From positions 1-40,010 of the forward strand of contig JAKAWJ010000015.1 of assembly GCA_021817005.1 (NCBI GenBank): 40,010 nt of DNA. The letters run 5' to 3'. Both the position numbers and the translations under genes were made by a program. The first letter of the stretch is position 1, and each line of letters starts with the position of its first letter. A model generated the notes under the pieces. The model was not told where the DNA came from, made no database searches, and saw nothing but the letters and a program-made list of their open reading frames with translations. Shown one piece after another: positions 8,184 to 16,780 of this stretch. Source of the DNA: an archaeon. GTDB taxonomy: Archaea; Thermoproteota; Thermoprotei_A; Marsarchaeales; Marsarchaeaceae.

Positions 8184-9080
8184 TTGTTGGGTGCTAATTC
8201 CTACTTTGACGGACTGATACGAAAAAGGCCAGACACGAGAACTCAGTCTGATGCAGTACTGAGGACGTTAAATGAGCAGCATGCTAGGCTGAGAGTGCAC
8301 TTCAACAGTTTACGCAGAAGACAGGCTGAACTTATTCGTGCCTGTGCTTACCTTGTAAATAAAAAGGACAAGCCAAGGGCAAAAATCTACGCGGACGAAA
8401 TAGCGGAAACTCTGCGTGTGCTGTCGGTCATCAAGCAGTCAGAGCTCATAGTAGAAAAGCTTCGCCTTCGCTTGGAGACTGCACGTGAAATAGGTAATTT
8501 GGGTGTGACCATGCGCCCACTGGCTGGAGCCTTGGCAGTTGCCAACGCTCAGCTGCATACCTATGTCCCTGAGGTCGCTAGGCAACTCGGCGAAGCGGGT
8601 GATGCGCTTGTGAGTATAATGAGCGTAAGCCCGCCTGACGCGGGAACCTTTGACCCCACACTCGCGATCTCGGACGAAAATGTAGAGTCTGTACTGCGAG
8701 ACGCGCGCGCTCAGGCGGAGGCGGAACTCAAGCAACAGATCGACGGACTCGGCCTTCAGTCGCAGAGTTCAGTGGTGGAGTACCTGAAAACCCACGGAGT
8801 CGACTCGATTGAAGACTATTTAAGAAAGGATATAACTGCGGGCTCTTCGAGCGCCGTGCAGACCGAAGACGGTCTACTTTATGTGACACTCTCAGAGGAA
8901 AAAACTGTGCCAACGCAGAGGCTGCTGGAATACCTGAGAGCGAATGGGGGAACAGTTGACCTTGGCAGGTGTTGCAGAGAACTTGGTCTTTCAAGAGAGG
9001 AGGTATTCACTGGTCTGAAAACCCTCGAAGCTCGCGGTAAGATTAAGCTCGGATATCCCTCGGAATCGGTCAGTTCGTGA
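8184..9080 (+). CDS. cdvB: ESCRT-III-like CdvB with C-terminal winged helix
   Basis: This 298-residue protein has an ESCRT-III core at about residues 25-185 (KPRAKIYADEIAETLRVL aligns with the same helix in the first paralogue). A linker follows, then a C-terminal winged-helix domain (about 241-292: TQRLLEYLRANGG, REEVFTGLKTLEARGKI). In Sulfolobus CdvB this domain binds the CdvA tail. No proline-rich MIM2 motif is visible between core and winged helix, so this paralogue may depend on the first CdvB to contact CdvC. The start is TTG at 8184 (a second TTG follows immediately), seven bases after cdvA. It is co-transcribed with its neighbours. Confidence 0.86.
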   Translation: MLGANSYFDGLIRKRPDTRTQSDAVLRTLNEQHARLRVHFNSLRRRQAELIRACAYLVNKKDKPRAKIYADEIAETLRVLSVIKQSELIVEKLRLRLETAREIGNLGVTMRPLAGALAVANAQLHTYVPEVARQLGEAGDALVSIMSVSPPDAGTFDPTLAISDENVESVLRDARAQAEAELKQQIDGLGLQSQSSVVEYLKTHGVDSIEDYLRKDITAGSSSAVQTEDGLLYVTLSEEKTVPTQRLLEYLRANGGTVDLGRCCRELGLSREEVFTGLKTLEARGKIKLGYPSESVSS

Positions 9081-9120
9081 AATGTTAGTTAAGGGGAAGA
9101 GATAGCAGGGAGAAAAACAT

Positions 9121-10287
9121 ATGGCATTGGCGGCTGGCGAGCTCGAAAAGGCGGCAATACGTTATGCTAGTGAGGCTGTCACTGCTGATAAGCAGGGCGC
9201 GAGGGGGAAGGCGATTGCAGGTTATCAGCAGGCGATTGAAACACTTGCCAACTTGATATCCCTTTACCCTCAATACGACCTGAACAAGATTTACGTGCAG
9301 AGGATAAAGTCGTATCAACAGCGAATAAAGGTTTTGAAGGGAGAAGTTCCGGAGGAGCCCGATATTCCCTTTACGCCTTCCAGCAGTGATCAAATCAGCG
9401 CGCAGCTCGAGTCCGTAAACAGGACGGTGGCCGACCAACTCGTTCTGCAGGAGAAGCCCAATGTTCGCTGGGCTGACGTGATTGGCTTGGACGATGCAAA
9501 GAGAGCGATTCGTGAATCGATCGTGTATCCTACGAGGCGGCCTGATCTCTTCCCGCTCGGTTGGCCCAGGGGCATCCTCTTGTACGGTCCACCAGGCTGC
9601 GGAAAGACGCTTCTCGCGGCTGCAACTGCAGCGGAGATCGAAGCGACTTTTATCACGGTCGACGCCGCTGCAATAATGTCCAGGTGGCTCGGGGAGGCCG
9701 AGAAAAACGTGGCCAGGGTTTTCTCTCTTGCAAGGGCATCCAAACCGAGCGCCCTAATTTTCATTGACGAAGTTGATGCCCTGTTTGGTCAGCACAGGAA
9801 CGATGTGGGTGGTGAAGTTCGAGTAAGGAATCAGTTTCTGAAAGAAATGGACGGGTTGGTGGATAAAGGCAGGAATCCGATGGTTTATGTTATTGCGGCT
9901 ACAAACAAACCCTGGGACCTTGATCTTCCCTTCATTAGAAGGTTCCAAAAGAGAATTCTTGTAACACTTCCCGACAGGGCTGCAAGATTGAACTCCTTCC
10001 AGCAATATACCCGCCACCTCAATCTTGCGAAGGACGTCGAGCTTGAGCGACTTGCCGAACTCACCGAGCGTTATAGTCCGAGCGACATAAGAGATGTCTG
10101 CCAAGGCGCGCATATGGAAGTTGTCCGGGAGCTTTTCGAATCTGGGACAGCAGAATCTCCCGGGTCATCTCCCCGGCCGGTCAACATGGCGGACTTCGAA
10201 TCAGTGCTCAAGGTGAGAAAACCAACGGTAGCTCAAGAATATCTGAGGTCCTATGATCTATTCCAAGAAAGCTTCAAGGCGTTGTAG
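9121..10287 (+). CDS. cdvC: CdvC/Vps4-type AAA ATPase with MIT domain
   Basis: This 388-residue ATPase would remodel and disassemble ESCRT-III polymers during cell division. The N-terminal three-helix MIT domain (about 1-75) is followed by a linker and an AAA domain. That domain has Walker A GPPGCGKT (156-163), Walker B IFIDEVDA (213-220), sensor 1 AATN (259-262) and arginine fingers in FIRRFQKR (271-278). Length and order match Sulfolobus CdvC and eukaryotic Vps4. ATG at 9121 follows a purine-rich stretch (gggaagagatagcagggag). An AT-rich element at 9084-9094 could be an internal promoter, allowing separate control. It lies 40 nt after cdvB and ends the cluster. Confidence 0.93.
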   Translation: MALAAGELEKAAIRYASEAVTADKQGARGKAIAGYQQAIETLANLISLYPQYDLNKIYVQRIKSYQQRIKVLKGEVPEEPDIPFTPSSSDQISAQLESVNRTVADQLVLQEKPNVRWADVIGLDDAKRAIRESIVYPTRRPDLFPLGWPRGILLYGPPGCGKTLLAAATAAEIEATFITVDAAAIMSRWLGEAEKNVARVFSLARASKPSALIFIDEVDALFGQHRNDVGGEVRVRNQFLKEMDGLVDKGRNPMVYVIAATNKPWDLDLPFIRRFQKRILVTLPDRAARLNSFQQYTRHLNLAKDVELERLAELTERYSPSDIRDVCQGAHMEVVRELFESGTAESPGSSPRPVNMADFESVLKVRKPTVAQEYLRSYDLFQESFKAL

Positions 10288-10964
10288 CTAATCTGGCAAA
10301 ACTCCTGCAGCTCTGAAAATCTTGAGTGATATATTTTGGCGGGGGAACGAGGGGCCACATGCAACGCGTATGTGCTCAGGGACGAACCTGTGAAGTCATT
10401 CTTCGTGCTTCCCAGAGTATGTCTGGTAATACATCCATCCAAATGATAGATTTATCGACTTTCCGAAGCTAGCGCCGCACCTATTGAATGGGCGAACGCA
10501 CGAGTTTCTAGTCTCAAGTATTGCCGAAATTCCTGCCCCAGTTGCGCGGCTGCAAACGAAAAAGACAAAACTAACGCGTCACTTTCTCCGGGGTCTGTAT
10601 TATGAGTTAGCTTCAGCACGCTGCTGACATTCGGTTCGCGATTTCGGTGCCAGTGCACCGGCTCTGCATACGTCATATAGTATCGTCCATATTTGGAATG
10701 GACTGCCGGGCTATCGTAGCTCATTCGGAGACAGCATTTTGCAGCCTTTCGCGACGTGTTCTTCAGGTTCAAAGGGTTCGAAGTGAGATTCAGCTGGGCT
10801 TGAGATGGATAATCAAAGTCTGAATTGTATAAGGTGTACGTAATTCAACATTTTACGGGCTATTTTAAAAGAGATACCGTCTAGGCAGGGGAGTCCTGAA
10901 CTACAAAATCGTAGCTTTAAGCCTTTATTGAGGCTCACCATTCTCGGAAGACTTGTAGACAAAA
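10288..10964. other. 677-base gap with a doubtful minus-strand frame and an inverted repeat
   Basis: No RNA gene or transposon is recognised here. A minus-strand frame at 10452-10772 (TTG start, 106 residues, including GRYYMTYAEPVHWHRNREP) is open but matches no known family and has an odd composition. An inverted repeat (tgaatt 10821-10826 / aattca 10842-10847) encloses a TATA-like element readable on both strands. Further AT-rich elements at 10860-10870 and 10915-10922 precede the ribbon-helix-helix gene. Confidence 0.35.
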
Positions 10965-11189
10965 TTGGGAAGGCACAAGTATACTACTATTTCAATCCCA
11001 ACCCATCTTTTCATTGGTATGAGGGCAAATCTGAAATACACCCCCTTTAACTCTGTTTCTGCGTTCGCGTCTTATGTGCTGAGGGAGTTCAATGCCGTGC
11101 TTGAAAGTAACGACGTGGGCACTAGGGCGCAAGATCTTGCAATGAACATCTCGACCATGGGTTACGCCAAGCAAAAGCGGCGTAGCTAG
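10965..11189 (+). CDS. small ribbon-helix-helix-like protein
   Basis: This 74-residue protein has the pattern of a single-domain ribbon-helix-helix (CopG/MetJ-type) DNA-binding protein. A beta strand KYTTISIPTHLF (5-16) is followed by a helix, the turn FNSVSAF (28-34) and a second helix ASYVLREFNAVLE (35-47). Many archaea have similar short KYTTVSIP...VSEFVVYVLRE proteins. It would bind DNA as a dimer and may regulate its neighbours. The start is TTG at 10965. An AT-rich element at 10915-10922 would leave a short leader. The basic tail AKQKRRS may contact DNA or be disordered. It is followed after 12-57 bases by a small unknown gene. Confidence 0.6.
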   Translation: MGRHKYTTISIPTHLFIGMRANLKYTPFNSVSAFASYVLREFNAVLESNDVGTRAQDLAMNISTMGYAKQKRRS

Positions 11190-11246
11190 CCCATACGTAC
11201 ATTGACTTCTACATATTTCGTCAAATTTAAATGCTCAACGTTGCAG

Positions 11247-11528
11247 ATGAGTTTCATAGCCTTGTCGCAGAAGTATATCCCCTCGATTGTATATGGAAGC
11301 AAGACGCGTTCGTCAGTGCGCATAAAGGAGCTCCTGAGTTTTGTGGGAAAAGATATTGTTATTCACTACAAGGACGGCAGGACCGACCGCCTAGCAGTCC
11401 ACAACTATGAGGGGCCTTACCTCTTTCTGATTGCGCCGAAGTCTTCACTTGGGCATATTGCGATTGAAGTAGATCAGTGGGTCTTCAAGACCGAAAATGG
11501 CGTGCTGAACGCCTACCCCAAGAAGTGA
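11247..11528 (+). CDS. small protein of unknown function
   Basis: This is 93 residues from ATG at 11247; an in-frame TTG at 11202 would add 15. It is rich in predicted beta strands, with VGKDIVIHYKDGRTDRLAVHN resembling the first strands of a small barrel, and ends with KTENGVLNAYPKK. No family is recognised with confidence. An AT-rich element (atttaaat, 11226-11233) fits a TTG start at 11262 better than ATG 11247, so the start is uncertain. It lies between the ribbon-helix-helix gene and a phosphodiesterase, all on the plus strand, and may belong with them. Confidence 0.5.
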   Translation: MSFIALSQKYIPSIVYGSKTRSSVRIKELLSFVGKDIVIHYKDGRTDRLAVHNYEGPYLFLIAPKSSLGHIAIEVDQWVFKTENGVLNAYPKK

Positions 11529-11642
11529 AAGCGTACTCTCTCTTGCCGATTACAAAAAAGATCTGAGCTTCGACGTTTGAGACTAAAGCAGGTAATGCGG
11601 CGGTAGAAGCTAAATATCATTGGCGGGGACTGAGCGAAATCA

Positions 11643-12872
11643 ATGAGTGAGAGCAAGCTCGTTTTCAGCCCTAGGCGGTATTCTGAAGTATATCTCCCCG
11701 ACTACTCAGGAAACAGCCTTTATAATTTGAGCAAGTCGGTGGTCTCAAGGTTCGCACGCACCTCATCGGGTGTGATGAACTCATTTTCTGACCTGCTTAA
11801 GCATGACAAAGTAGTAGTTCTCCTTGTTGATGGCCTTGGATACATGCAGCTCATGGCTGCCAGATCACGCGTCCCGACGGTTGAATCCGTGCTAAAGAAG
11901 AGCACTGAAATTCGGCAGGCGACAACGGTGTTTCCATCCACGACGAGCACGGTTCTGTCCACGTTCAACGCAGCGCAGACGCCTGCAGAGCATGGCATTA
12001 TCGGTTACACTATGTACGTGCGAGAGCTGGGTTCTGTAGTGAACACCATATCATTTAGCCCCGCCGCAGAACGGGGGGATGGAGCTTTTGAGAGAGCAGG
12101 GCTTCCCCCTTCATACCTCTATCCTCAGCGTACCATCTACCAAGAGCTTGCGCTGGGCGGGACTCATTCAAGAGTGATAGCGCCCGATTATTTGGCAGGT
12201 ACCGTACTCTCGAAGACCCTCTATAACGGAGCCGAGCGCATCAAATACAGTCAGATGTCTGACCTCTTCGTGAGTTTAAGAAAGGTTATATTGGATGAGT
12301 CTCACGATGAAGAATTCATATTTGCTTACTGGAGCGGGATTGACAAGGTCTCACATCGTTATGGCCCTTCTACCGAAGAATACGATGGCGAGATGAATGT
12401 GCTCTTTCACGGCTTACTAACTGAGCTGCTTGACAGAATTGCGGGTACGGACGCCTGCATCATAGTCACCGCTGACCATGGGCACATGTACATTCCTCAG
12501 GGAAGTTTCCACGACATATCAGGAGATACCGAGCTGCTGTCCACAATGAGCATCCCGCCAACTGGTGATTCTCGAGCCCTGTTTCTGCATGCGCATGACC
12601 CAGAGGCGATGGATAATTTGAGCCGGAGCAGATTTTCAGAAACCAGTGTAATAGTCGAATCCGAGAAAGCTGTTAGCGAAGGATTCTTCGGGTCCCCAAC
12701 ACTCGGTCCGGCTCTGAGGAACAGGCTCGGGGAGAGAATTGTACTGCCATACAAAGCCCATTCCTATGTATACCGCTATCCCACTTTCGACCCGAGGATT
12801 ATGTATGGGAACCACGGCGGGCTCTCGCTCGACGAGCTCCTTGTGCCCTTGATAGTTCTGGAAAGCTCTTAG
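11643..12872 (+). CDS. alkaline-phosphatase-superfamily phosphodiesterase / nucleotide pyrophosphatase
   Basis: This 409-residue protein has the two-metal site of the type I phosphodiesterase/nucleotide pyrophosphatase family. Asp63 is in LLVDGLGY, the nucleophile Thr101 in FPSTTSTVLSTF, Asp and His in YWSGIDKVSHRYGP, Asp-His in TADHGHMY, and the last His in GNHGGLSLDE. It should hydrolyse phosphodiester or pyrophosphate bonds in a nucleotide or similar compound; the natural substrate is not evident. No signal peptide is seen, so it is probably cytosolic. The ATG at 11643 lies about 30 nt after a TATA-like element (gctaaata, 11610-11617), so the mRNA is probably leaderless. Confidence 0.85.
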   Translation: MSESKLVFSPRRYSEVYLPDYSGNSLYNLSKSVVSRFARTSSGVMNSFSDLLKHDKVVVLLVDGLGYMQLMAARSRVPTVESVLKKSTEIRQATTVFPSTTSTVLSTFNAAQTPAEHGIIGYTMYVRELGSVVNTISFSPAAERGDGAFERAGLPPSYLYPQRTIYQELALGGTHSRVIAPDYLAGTVLSKTLYNGAERIKYSQMSDLFVSLRKVILDESHDEEFIFAYWSGIDKVSHRYGPSTEEYDGEMNVLFHGLLTELLDRIAGTDACIIVTADHGHMYIPQGSFHDISGDTELLSTMSIPPTGDSRALFLHAHDPEAMDNLSRSRFSETSVIVESEKAVSEGFFGSPTLGPALRNRLGERIVLPYKAHSYVYRYPTFDPRIMYGNHGGLSLDELLVPLIVLESS

Positions 12873-13017
12873 ATTCTTGGCCACCGTGTATGGCTTTCGT
12901 TACGATCCTTGGGTTAAACGGTAGAATGTACGGGAAATCTTCACGACCTAGACCCAGTGAGAGTCTTATCAGTAGCCCACTTGGTTCTTTCTTTGTCAAT
13001 CCGACCAGCTCATGACG

Positions 13018-14331
13018 CTATAGCAATAGCTCCTCCACCATTTCGGCCACCTTCAAAAGCTCAAAGTCGCTTCCGTATGGTCCGGAGAGCTGTATCCCAG
13101 TAGGCAGACCCGCAACGATTCCGTTTGGAAGGCTGATTGCAGGCTCACCAGTAATATTGAATGGTTCGGTGTTTGCGATAAGCTCGATGCGGGTGGAAGG
13201 AACGGCCGCATCTTCAATTTTGGGGGCGGTGCGTCTGGTTGCTGGCGTCAGAAGAAAATCCAGCTCCGAATATAGCTCGGCGATTTCCTTCGCAATAAGA
13301 CTTCGGACTCTCTGGGCTGTAACATAGACTGGTGCGGTTATATCGGCCCCGGTTTCGATCATTTTCTTTACATCTTCTCCGTAGGATTCGAGCCTGCCGG
13401 GGTAGGTGGCAAGATGGTACGCCGCCATCTCGCTACGAAGTATTACGCTACGCACTTCCCTAATCTTCTGGAAGTGTCCGATTCTGACCCTCCTCAGTCG
13501 GCATCCAGCACTGGATAAGGCATCTACAGAATTCAGGAAATTTTGCTCAACACCTGGCTCACACCCCGATTGAAACGCAGAAGAAACTCCTACAGTGAGT
13601 TCAGATAATTTTGCCTCGCCTTGCTTGAGTGGCCGGTAGAAAGTGGTAGCCGGATCTTTTGCGTCTGTTTGCAGGATTTTCTCAAATATCACTTTGGCGT
13701 CGTGAGTGTTGCGGGTGAGTATACCCACGTGGTCTAGGGACCAGCTGAGAGGGATTACTCCAAACCGGCTAATCGCCCCGTAGCTTGGTTTGAAACCTAC
13801 GACGCCACATAGAGAAGCCGGTATCCTCACAGAGCCTCCGGTATCGCTTCCGAGTGCGACAAGACTTGTCCCGCTGGCGACTGACACCGCCGACCCGCCG
13901 CTACTACCCCCGCTTATTCTGCGGAGGTCGTACGGATTGTGCACGGCTCCAAAGTGGGGATTCAGATTTGTTGCTCCAGCCGCGAATTCGTGAGTGTTGG
14001 TCTTTCCCACAATTGCCGCGCCCCGCGCCTTGAGCAACGAAACGGCGGTTGCGTCATAGTCCGGCACAAATCTACCTAGGATCTTGGAGCCCGCCGTAGT
14101 CCTTATCCCCTTTGTTAAGAATATATCCTTGACCGCAAGCGGAAGAAGCGCAAGCGAGTCTTCAGTCCAGCGAAGTTCAGGTTGCAGTATCGTTATGAAA
14201 GAATTCAGTACCGGGTTAATCTGAGCAGCCCTTGTCAGCGCACGGTGAGTTACTCTGCGGCGATTTTCTCTGCTAAATTTCAGATACTCAGAAATCGTAA
14301 TGGGCTGCCGCTCGACATAGTCACGAGCCAG
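13018..14331 (-). CDS. amidase-signature family hydrolase (GatA-like), probable CTG start
   Basis: This is 437 residues if read from CTG at 14331. The amidase signature is complete: Lys68 in LPLAVKDIF, the glycine-rich SGGSSGGSA loop with the cis-Ser, and the nucleophilic Ser in SDTGGSVRIPASLCG. It would hydrolyse an amide, or act as a GatA-like amidotransferase subunit, but no gatB or gatC is nearby. The first standard start, GTG 14067, comes after Lys68 and would give a dead enzyme, yet the upstream frame encodes a normal family N-terminus (INPVLNSFITI). No ATG, GTG or TTG occurs between 14347 and 14067. CTG at 14331 sits 8 nt after a strong ribosome site. The gene follows ppsA immediately. 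Confidence 0.82.
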   Translation of the reverse strand: MARDYVERQPITISEYLKFSRENRRRVTHRALTRAAQINPVLNSFITILQPELRWTEDSLALLPLAVKDIFLTKGIRTTAGSKILGRFVPDYDATAVSLLKARGAAIVGKTNTHEFAAGATNLNPHFGAVHNPYDLRRISGGSSGGSAVSVASGTSLVALGSDTGGSVRIPASLCGVVGFKPSYGAISRFGVIPLSWSLDHVGILTRNTHDAKVIFEKILQTDAKDPATTFYRPLKQGEAKLSELTVGVSSAFQSGCEPGVEQNFLNSVDALSSAGCRLRRVRIGHFQKIREVRSVILRSEMAAYHLATYPGRLESYGEDVKKMIETGADITAPVYVTAQRVRSLIAKEIAELYSELDFLLTPATRRTAPKIEDAAVPSTRIELIANTEPFNITGEPAISLPNGIVAGLPTGIQLSGPYGSDFELLKVAEMVEELLL

Positions 14332-14338
14332 GCGACAG

Positions 14339-14348
14339 TCCTCCTCCT
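14339..14348 (-). promoter_or_regulatory. strong Shine-Dalgarno site that decides the amidase start
   Basis: On the minus strand AGGAGGAGGA overlaps the TAG stop of ppsA and contains GGAGG, a near-perfect match to the 16S rRNA 3' end. The only suitable codon at proper spacing (8 nt) is CTG at 14331. Confidence 0.65.
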
Positions 14349-16683
14349 AATTAGACTCTTTTGCTTTGGTTCTTAGCCCTTCGAGTATCAGCTTTTGTTC
14401 TACCTTTGCGACGAGTTTCCTCGTAGATTTCACTACGTCAGGGTTTACACTGATACTGTCTATTCCGTTGCGAACCAGGAATTCGGTAAGCTCGGGATAG
14501 ACGCTTGGACCCTGTCCACAAATACTAACCGTGATCCCTGCCCTGTGTCCGCCGTCAATAAGCATCTTGACCGCCTTCTTTACCGCGGGGTCTCTTTCAT
14601 CGAAGTAACCCAGTGCGCCCAACGTAGCCGAATCTCGGTCGGCCCCTAGAACTAACTGGGTAAGATCATTGCTACCAATACTGAAGCCATCGCATAGCTT
14701 TGCAAAGTCCTCGGCCAACAGAGAGACGCTCGGAACTTCTGCCATAATCCAAACCTTGAAGTCGCTGGATCGCACCAGTCCCTCATCCTCCAGTATCTTG
14801 TGCGCTCTTTCTATTTCCCATGTGGTTCTAGTAAACGGCAGCATTACCCACACGTTCTTTAGACCCATTTCTTCCCGTACAAGCCGAATTGCTCTGCACT
14901 CAAGCCTGAATCCTGCCTCGTACTGTTTACTAACATACCTGGAAACACCCCGCCAGCCGAGCATCGGATTTGACTCTTCTGGTTCGAAGCGCTCGCCGCC
15001 CTTTAATGCTCGGTACTCGTTCGTCTTGAAATCGCTGAAGCGCACAACGAGTGGTTTGGGGTATATCGCCTGCGCTACTTTTGCTACGCCTTCTGAAAGC
15101 TTGGCTACTACGACGTCCTGCTCACCCTTTTCGATTAGGTCGAGCGGATGCTGGCCTATCCAGTCTGCCATGATGAACTCTATCCTCATCAAACCGATGC
15201 CGTCGAAAGGCAGGGACTTGTACTCGTCGATTTTGGCAGGCTCGCCGAGATTCATGTAAATTGAGGTGGCAGTGACCGGTAGTAATTCGGGGGCCTGCAC
15301 AGTTGCTGCAGGTCCGTTGTTAGGCGGCTCCTCGGCCATCGACACGCCGTCGATCACTACTCCGAGCGTGCCGTCTACAGTTACCGTCTTCCCGGTTTTT
15401 AGTTTCTCCGTCGCGGAATTCGTTCCGACGATACAGGGAATACCAAGTTCGCGCGAGACAATAGCTGCATGTGCGGTCATCCCGCCACTATCAGTCACAA
15501 TAGCGGCAGCTTTACTCATTGCAGAGACCCAGTCAGGTGTCGTCATCTTCGTCACGAGTATTGAACCCTTTTTGAAAGAGCCTATTTCTTTGGAGTTGAG
15601 AAGCACCTGCACAGGGCCATGGGCCCTGCCTGGAGATGCTCCTAATCCCTTTACGAGCACCTCGCCACTTGCAGGCTGCTTCTTCTGGGACCAAACGGTT
15701 TCAGGTCGGGCTTGGACAATAAACACCTTTCCTGTGGCGGAATCCAGAGCCCACTCTATGTCGACTGGTCTACCATAATGCTTCTCTATCTTTAGTGCCT
15801 TTTCGGCCAGCTCGGAGATGGCTTCGTCCGTCATGCACGGTTTGCGCCGCATATCATCAGGAACACGAGCGTCCTTGGAGTATGTTCCAAATTTCGCAGT
15901 TGCATCCTTTATGGTCATGATCGTCTTGTCCGAAACCTGCTTCTCGAGAATTTTCAGAGTTTTTCTGTCAACAACAAAACGATCGGGCATGACGCGGCCT
16001 TGCACCACCGCTTCGCCAAGTCCCCAGGAGCCTTCGATAACGAGTACGTCACTGTTCCCGCTGACTGGATCGATGGTAAAGCATACCCCAGATGCTTTGC
16101 TTTCTACCATTGCCATTACTCCGACGCTCAGCCTTACCGAAAGATGTTCGAATTTCTTTTCGTTACGATATGTCATTGCCCGTGGGGTGAACACAGAACC
16201 GAAGCATTTTCTTACAAATTTGAGTACGTAATCTTCACCCTGCACAAAGAGATAGGTGTCCTGCTGACCAGCAAAACTCGCGTCAGGGAGGTCCTCAAGA
16301 GTCGCGCTACTACGCACTGCCACTTCTGGCTCCTCCTTTCCGAGGATCTTTGCCAGCCTACGATATGCCGAACGAATATCATTCTCGAGCTCAAATGGTA
16401 TCGCGGACTCTTCGACAAGATTGCGAATTCGAGTGGACCCTTCCTGAACTGCATCGCTATCGTTCTGGTCTATTGAGTCGAGTATCTCTACAATTTTGCC
16501 CTTTAAACCGCTAGACTCCATGAACAGCCTGTAGCCGTGAGTGGTTATTGCAAAGCCGATGGGCGCATCCACCCCGATCTTCAGCAACTCTCCGATACTG
16601 GAATTCTTGCCACCGACAAGTTGTGAATCTTCCAATCCCACTTCTGAAAGTTCCACTATGACAGGCTGGTTCCCGTCGGACAT
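14347..16683 (-). CDS. ppsA: phosphoenolpyruvate synthase
   Basis: This 778-residue enzyme converts pyruvate and ATP to PEP, AMP and phosphate, the entry step of gluconeogenesis. The domains are in the usual order: ATP-grasp-like nucleotide-binding domain (about 10-330, VGGKNSSIGEL and the VRSSATLEDLPDASFAGQQD loop), swivelling phosphohistidine domain (about 340-425, catalytic His405 in SGGMTAHAA), and PEP/pyruvate TIM barrel (about 450-770, ending SICGQGPSVYPEL). ATG at 16683 is chosen over the upstream GTG 16827. The family begins near it, and a TATA-like element (CTCTATAAC on the minus strand, 16705-16713) is about 26 nt upstream. The amidase follows in the same frame right after TAG. Confidence 0.93.
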   Translation of the reverse strand: MSDGNQPVIVELSEVGLEDSQLVGGKNSSIGELLKIGVDAPIGFAITTHGYRLFMESSGLKGKIVEILDSIDQNDSDAVQEGSTRIRNLVEESAIPFELENDIRSAYRRLAKILGKEEPEVAVRSSATLEDLPDASFAGQQDTYLFVQGEDYVLKFVRKCFGSVFTPRAMTYRNEKKFEHLSVRLSVGVMAMVESKASGVCFTIDPVSGNSDVLVIEGSWGLGEAVVQGRVMPDRFVVDRKTLKILEKQVSDKTIMTIKDATAKFGTYSKDARVPDDMRRKPCMTDEAISELAEKALKIEKHYGRPVDIEWALDSATGKVFIVQARPETVWSQKKQPASGEVLVKGLGASPGRAHGPVQVLLNSKEIGSFKKGSILVTKMTTPDWVSAMSKAAAIVTDSGGMTAHAAIVSRELGIPCIVGTNSATEKLKTGKTVTVDGTLGVVIDGVSMAEEPPNNGPAATVQAPELLPVTATSIYMNLGEPAKIDEYKSLPFDGIGLMRIEFIMADWIGQHPLDLIEKGEQDVVVAKLSEGVAKVAQAIYPKPLVVRFSDFKTNEYRALKGGERFEPEESNPMLGWRGVSRYVSKQYEAGFRLECRAIRLVREEMGLKNVWVMLPFTRTTWEIERAHKILEDEGLVRSSDFKVWIMAEVPSVSLLAEDFAKLCDGFSIGSNDLTQLVLGADRDSATLGALGYFDERDPAVKKAVKMLIDGGHRAGITVSICGQGPSVYPELTEFLVRNGIDSISVNPDVVKSTRKLVAKVEQKLILEGLRTKAKESN

Positions 16684-16704
16684 GTATGAGCACTGTTTTA
16701 GCTT

Positions 16705-16713
16705 GTTATAGAG
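16705..16713 (-). promoter_or_regulatory. TATA box of ppsA
   Basis: CTCTATAAC on the minus strand is centred about 26 nt upstream of the ppsA ATG at 16683, giving a leaderless transcript. It also separates the ppsA-amidase unit from the upstream XPB-Bax1 unit. Confidence 0.55.
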
Positions 16714-16780
16714 CTTGCGGCAGTCCGTGACCACATTGTAGCCACTCCGCGATTTCCTGCCGGGCCCCGTTGAGGTCCAA

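Noticed and set aside
10700-10800. ggttcaaagggttcgaa, suggesting a tRNA T-loop
   Set aside because: No acceptor stem, anticodon arm or D arm can be built around it.
15266-15778. 170-residue plus-strand frame, and similar long frames antisense to ppsA
   Set aside because: They are shadows of the well-supported ppsA coding strand and show low-complexity Ser/Thr/Pro composition.
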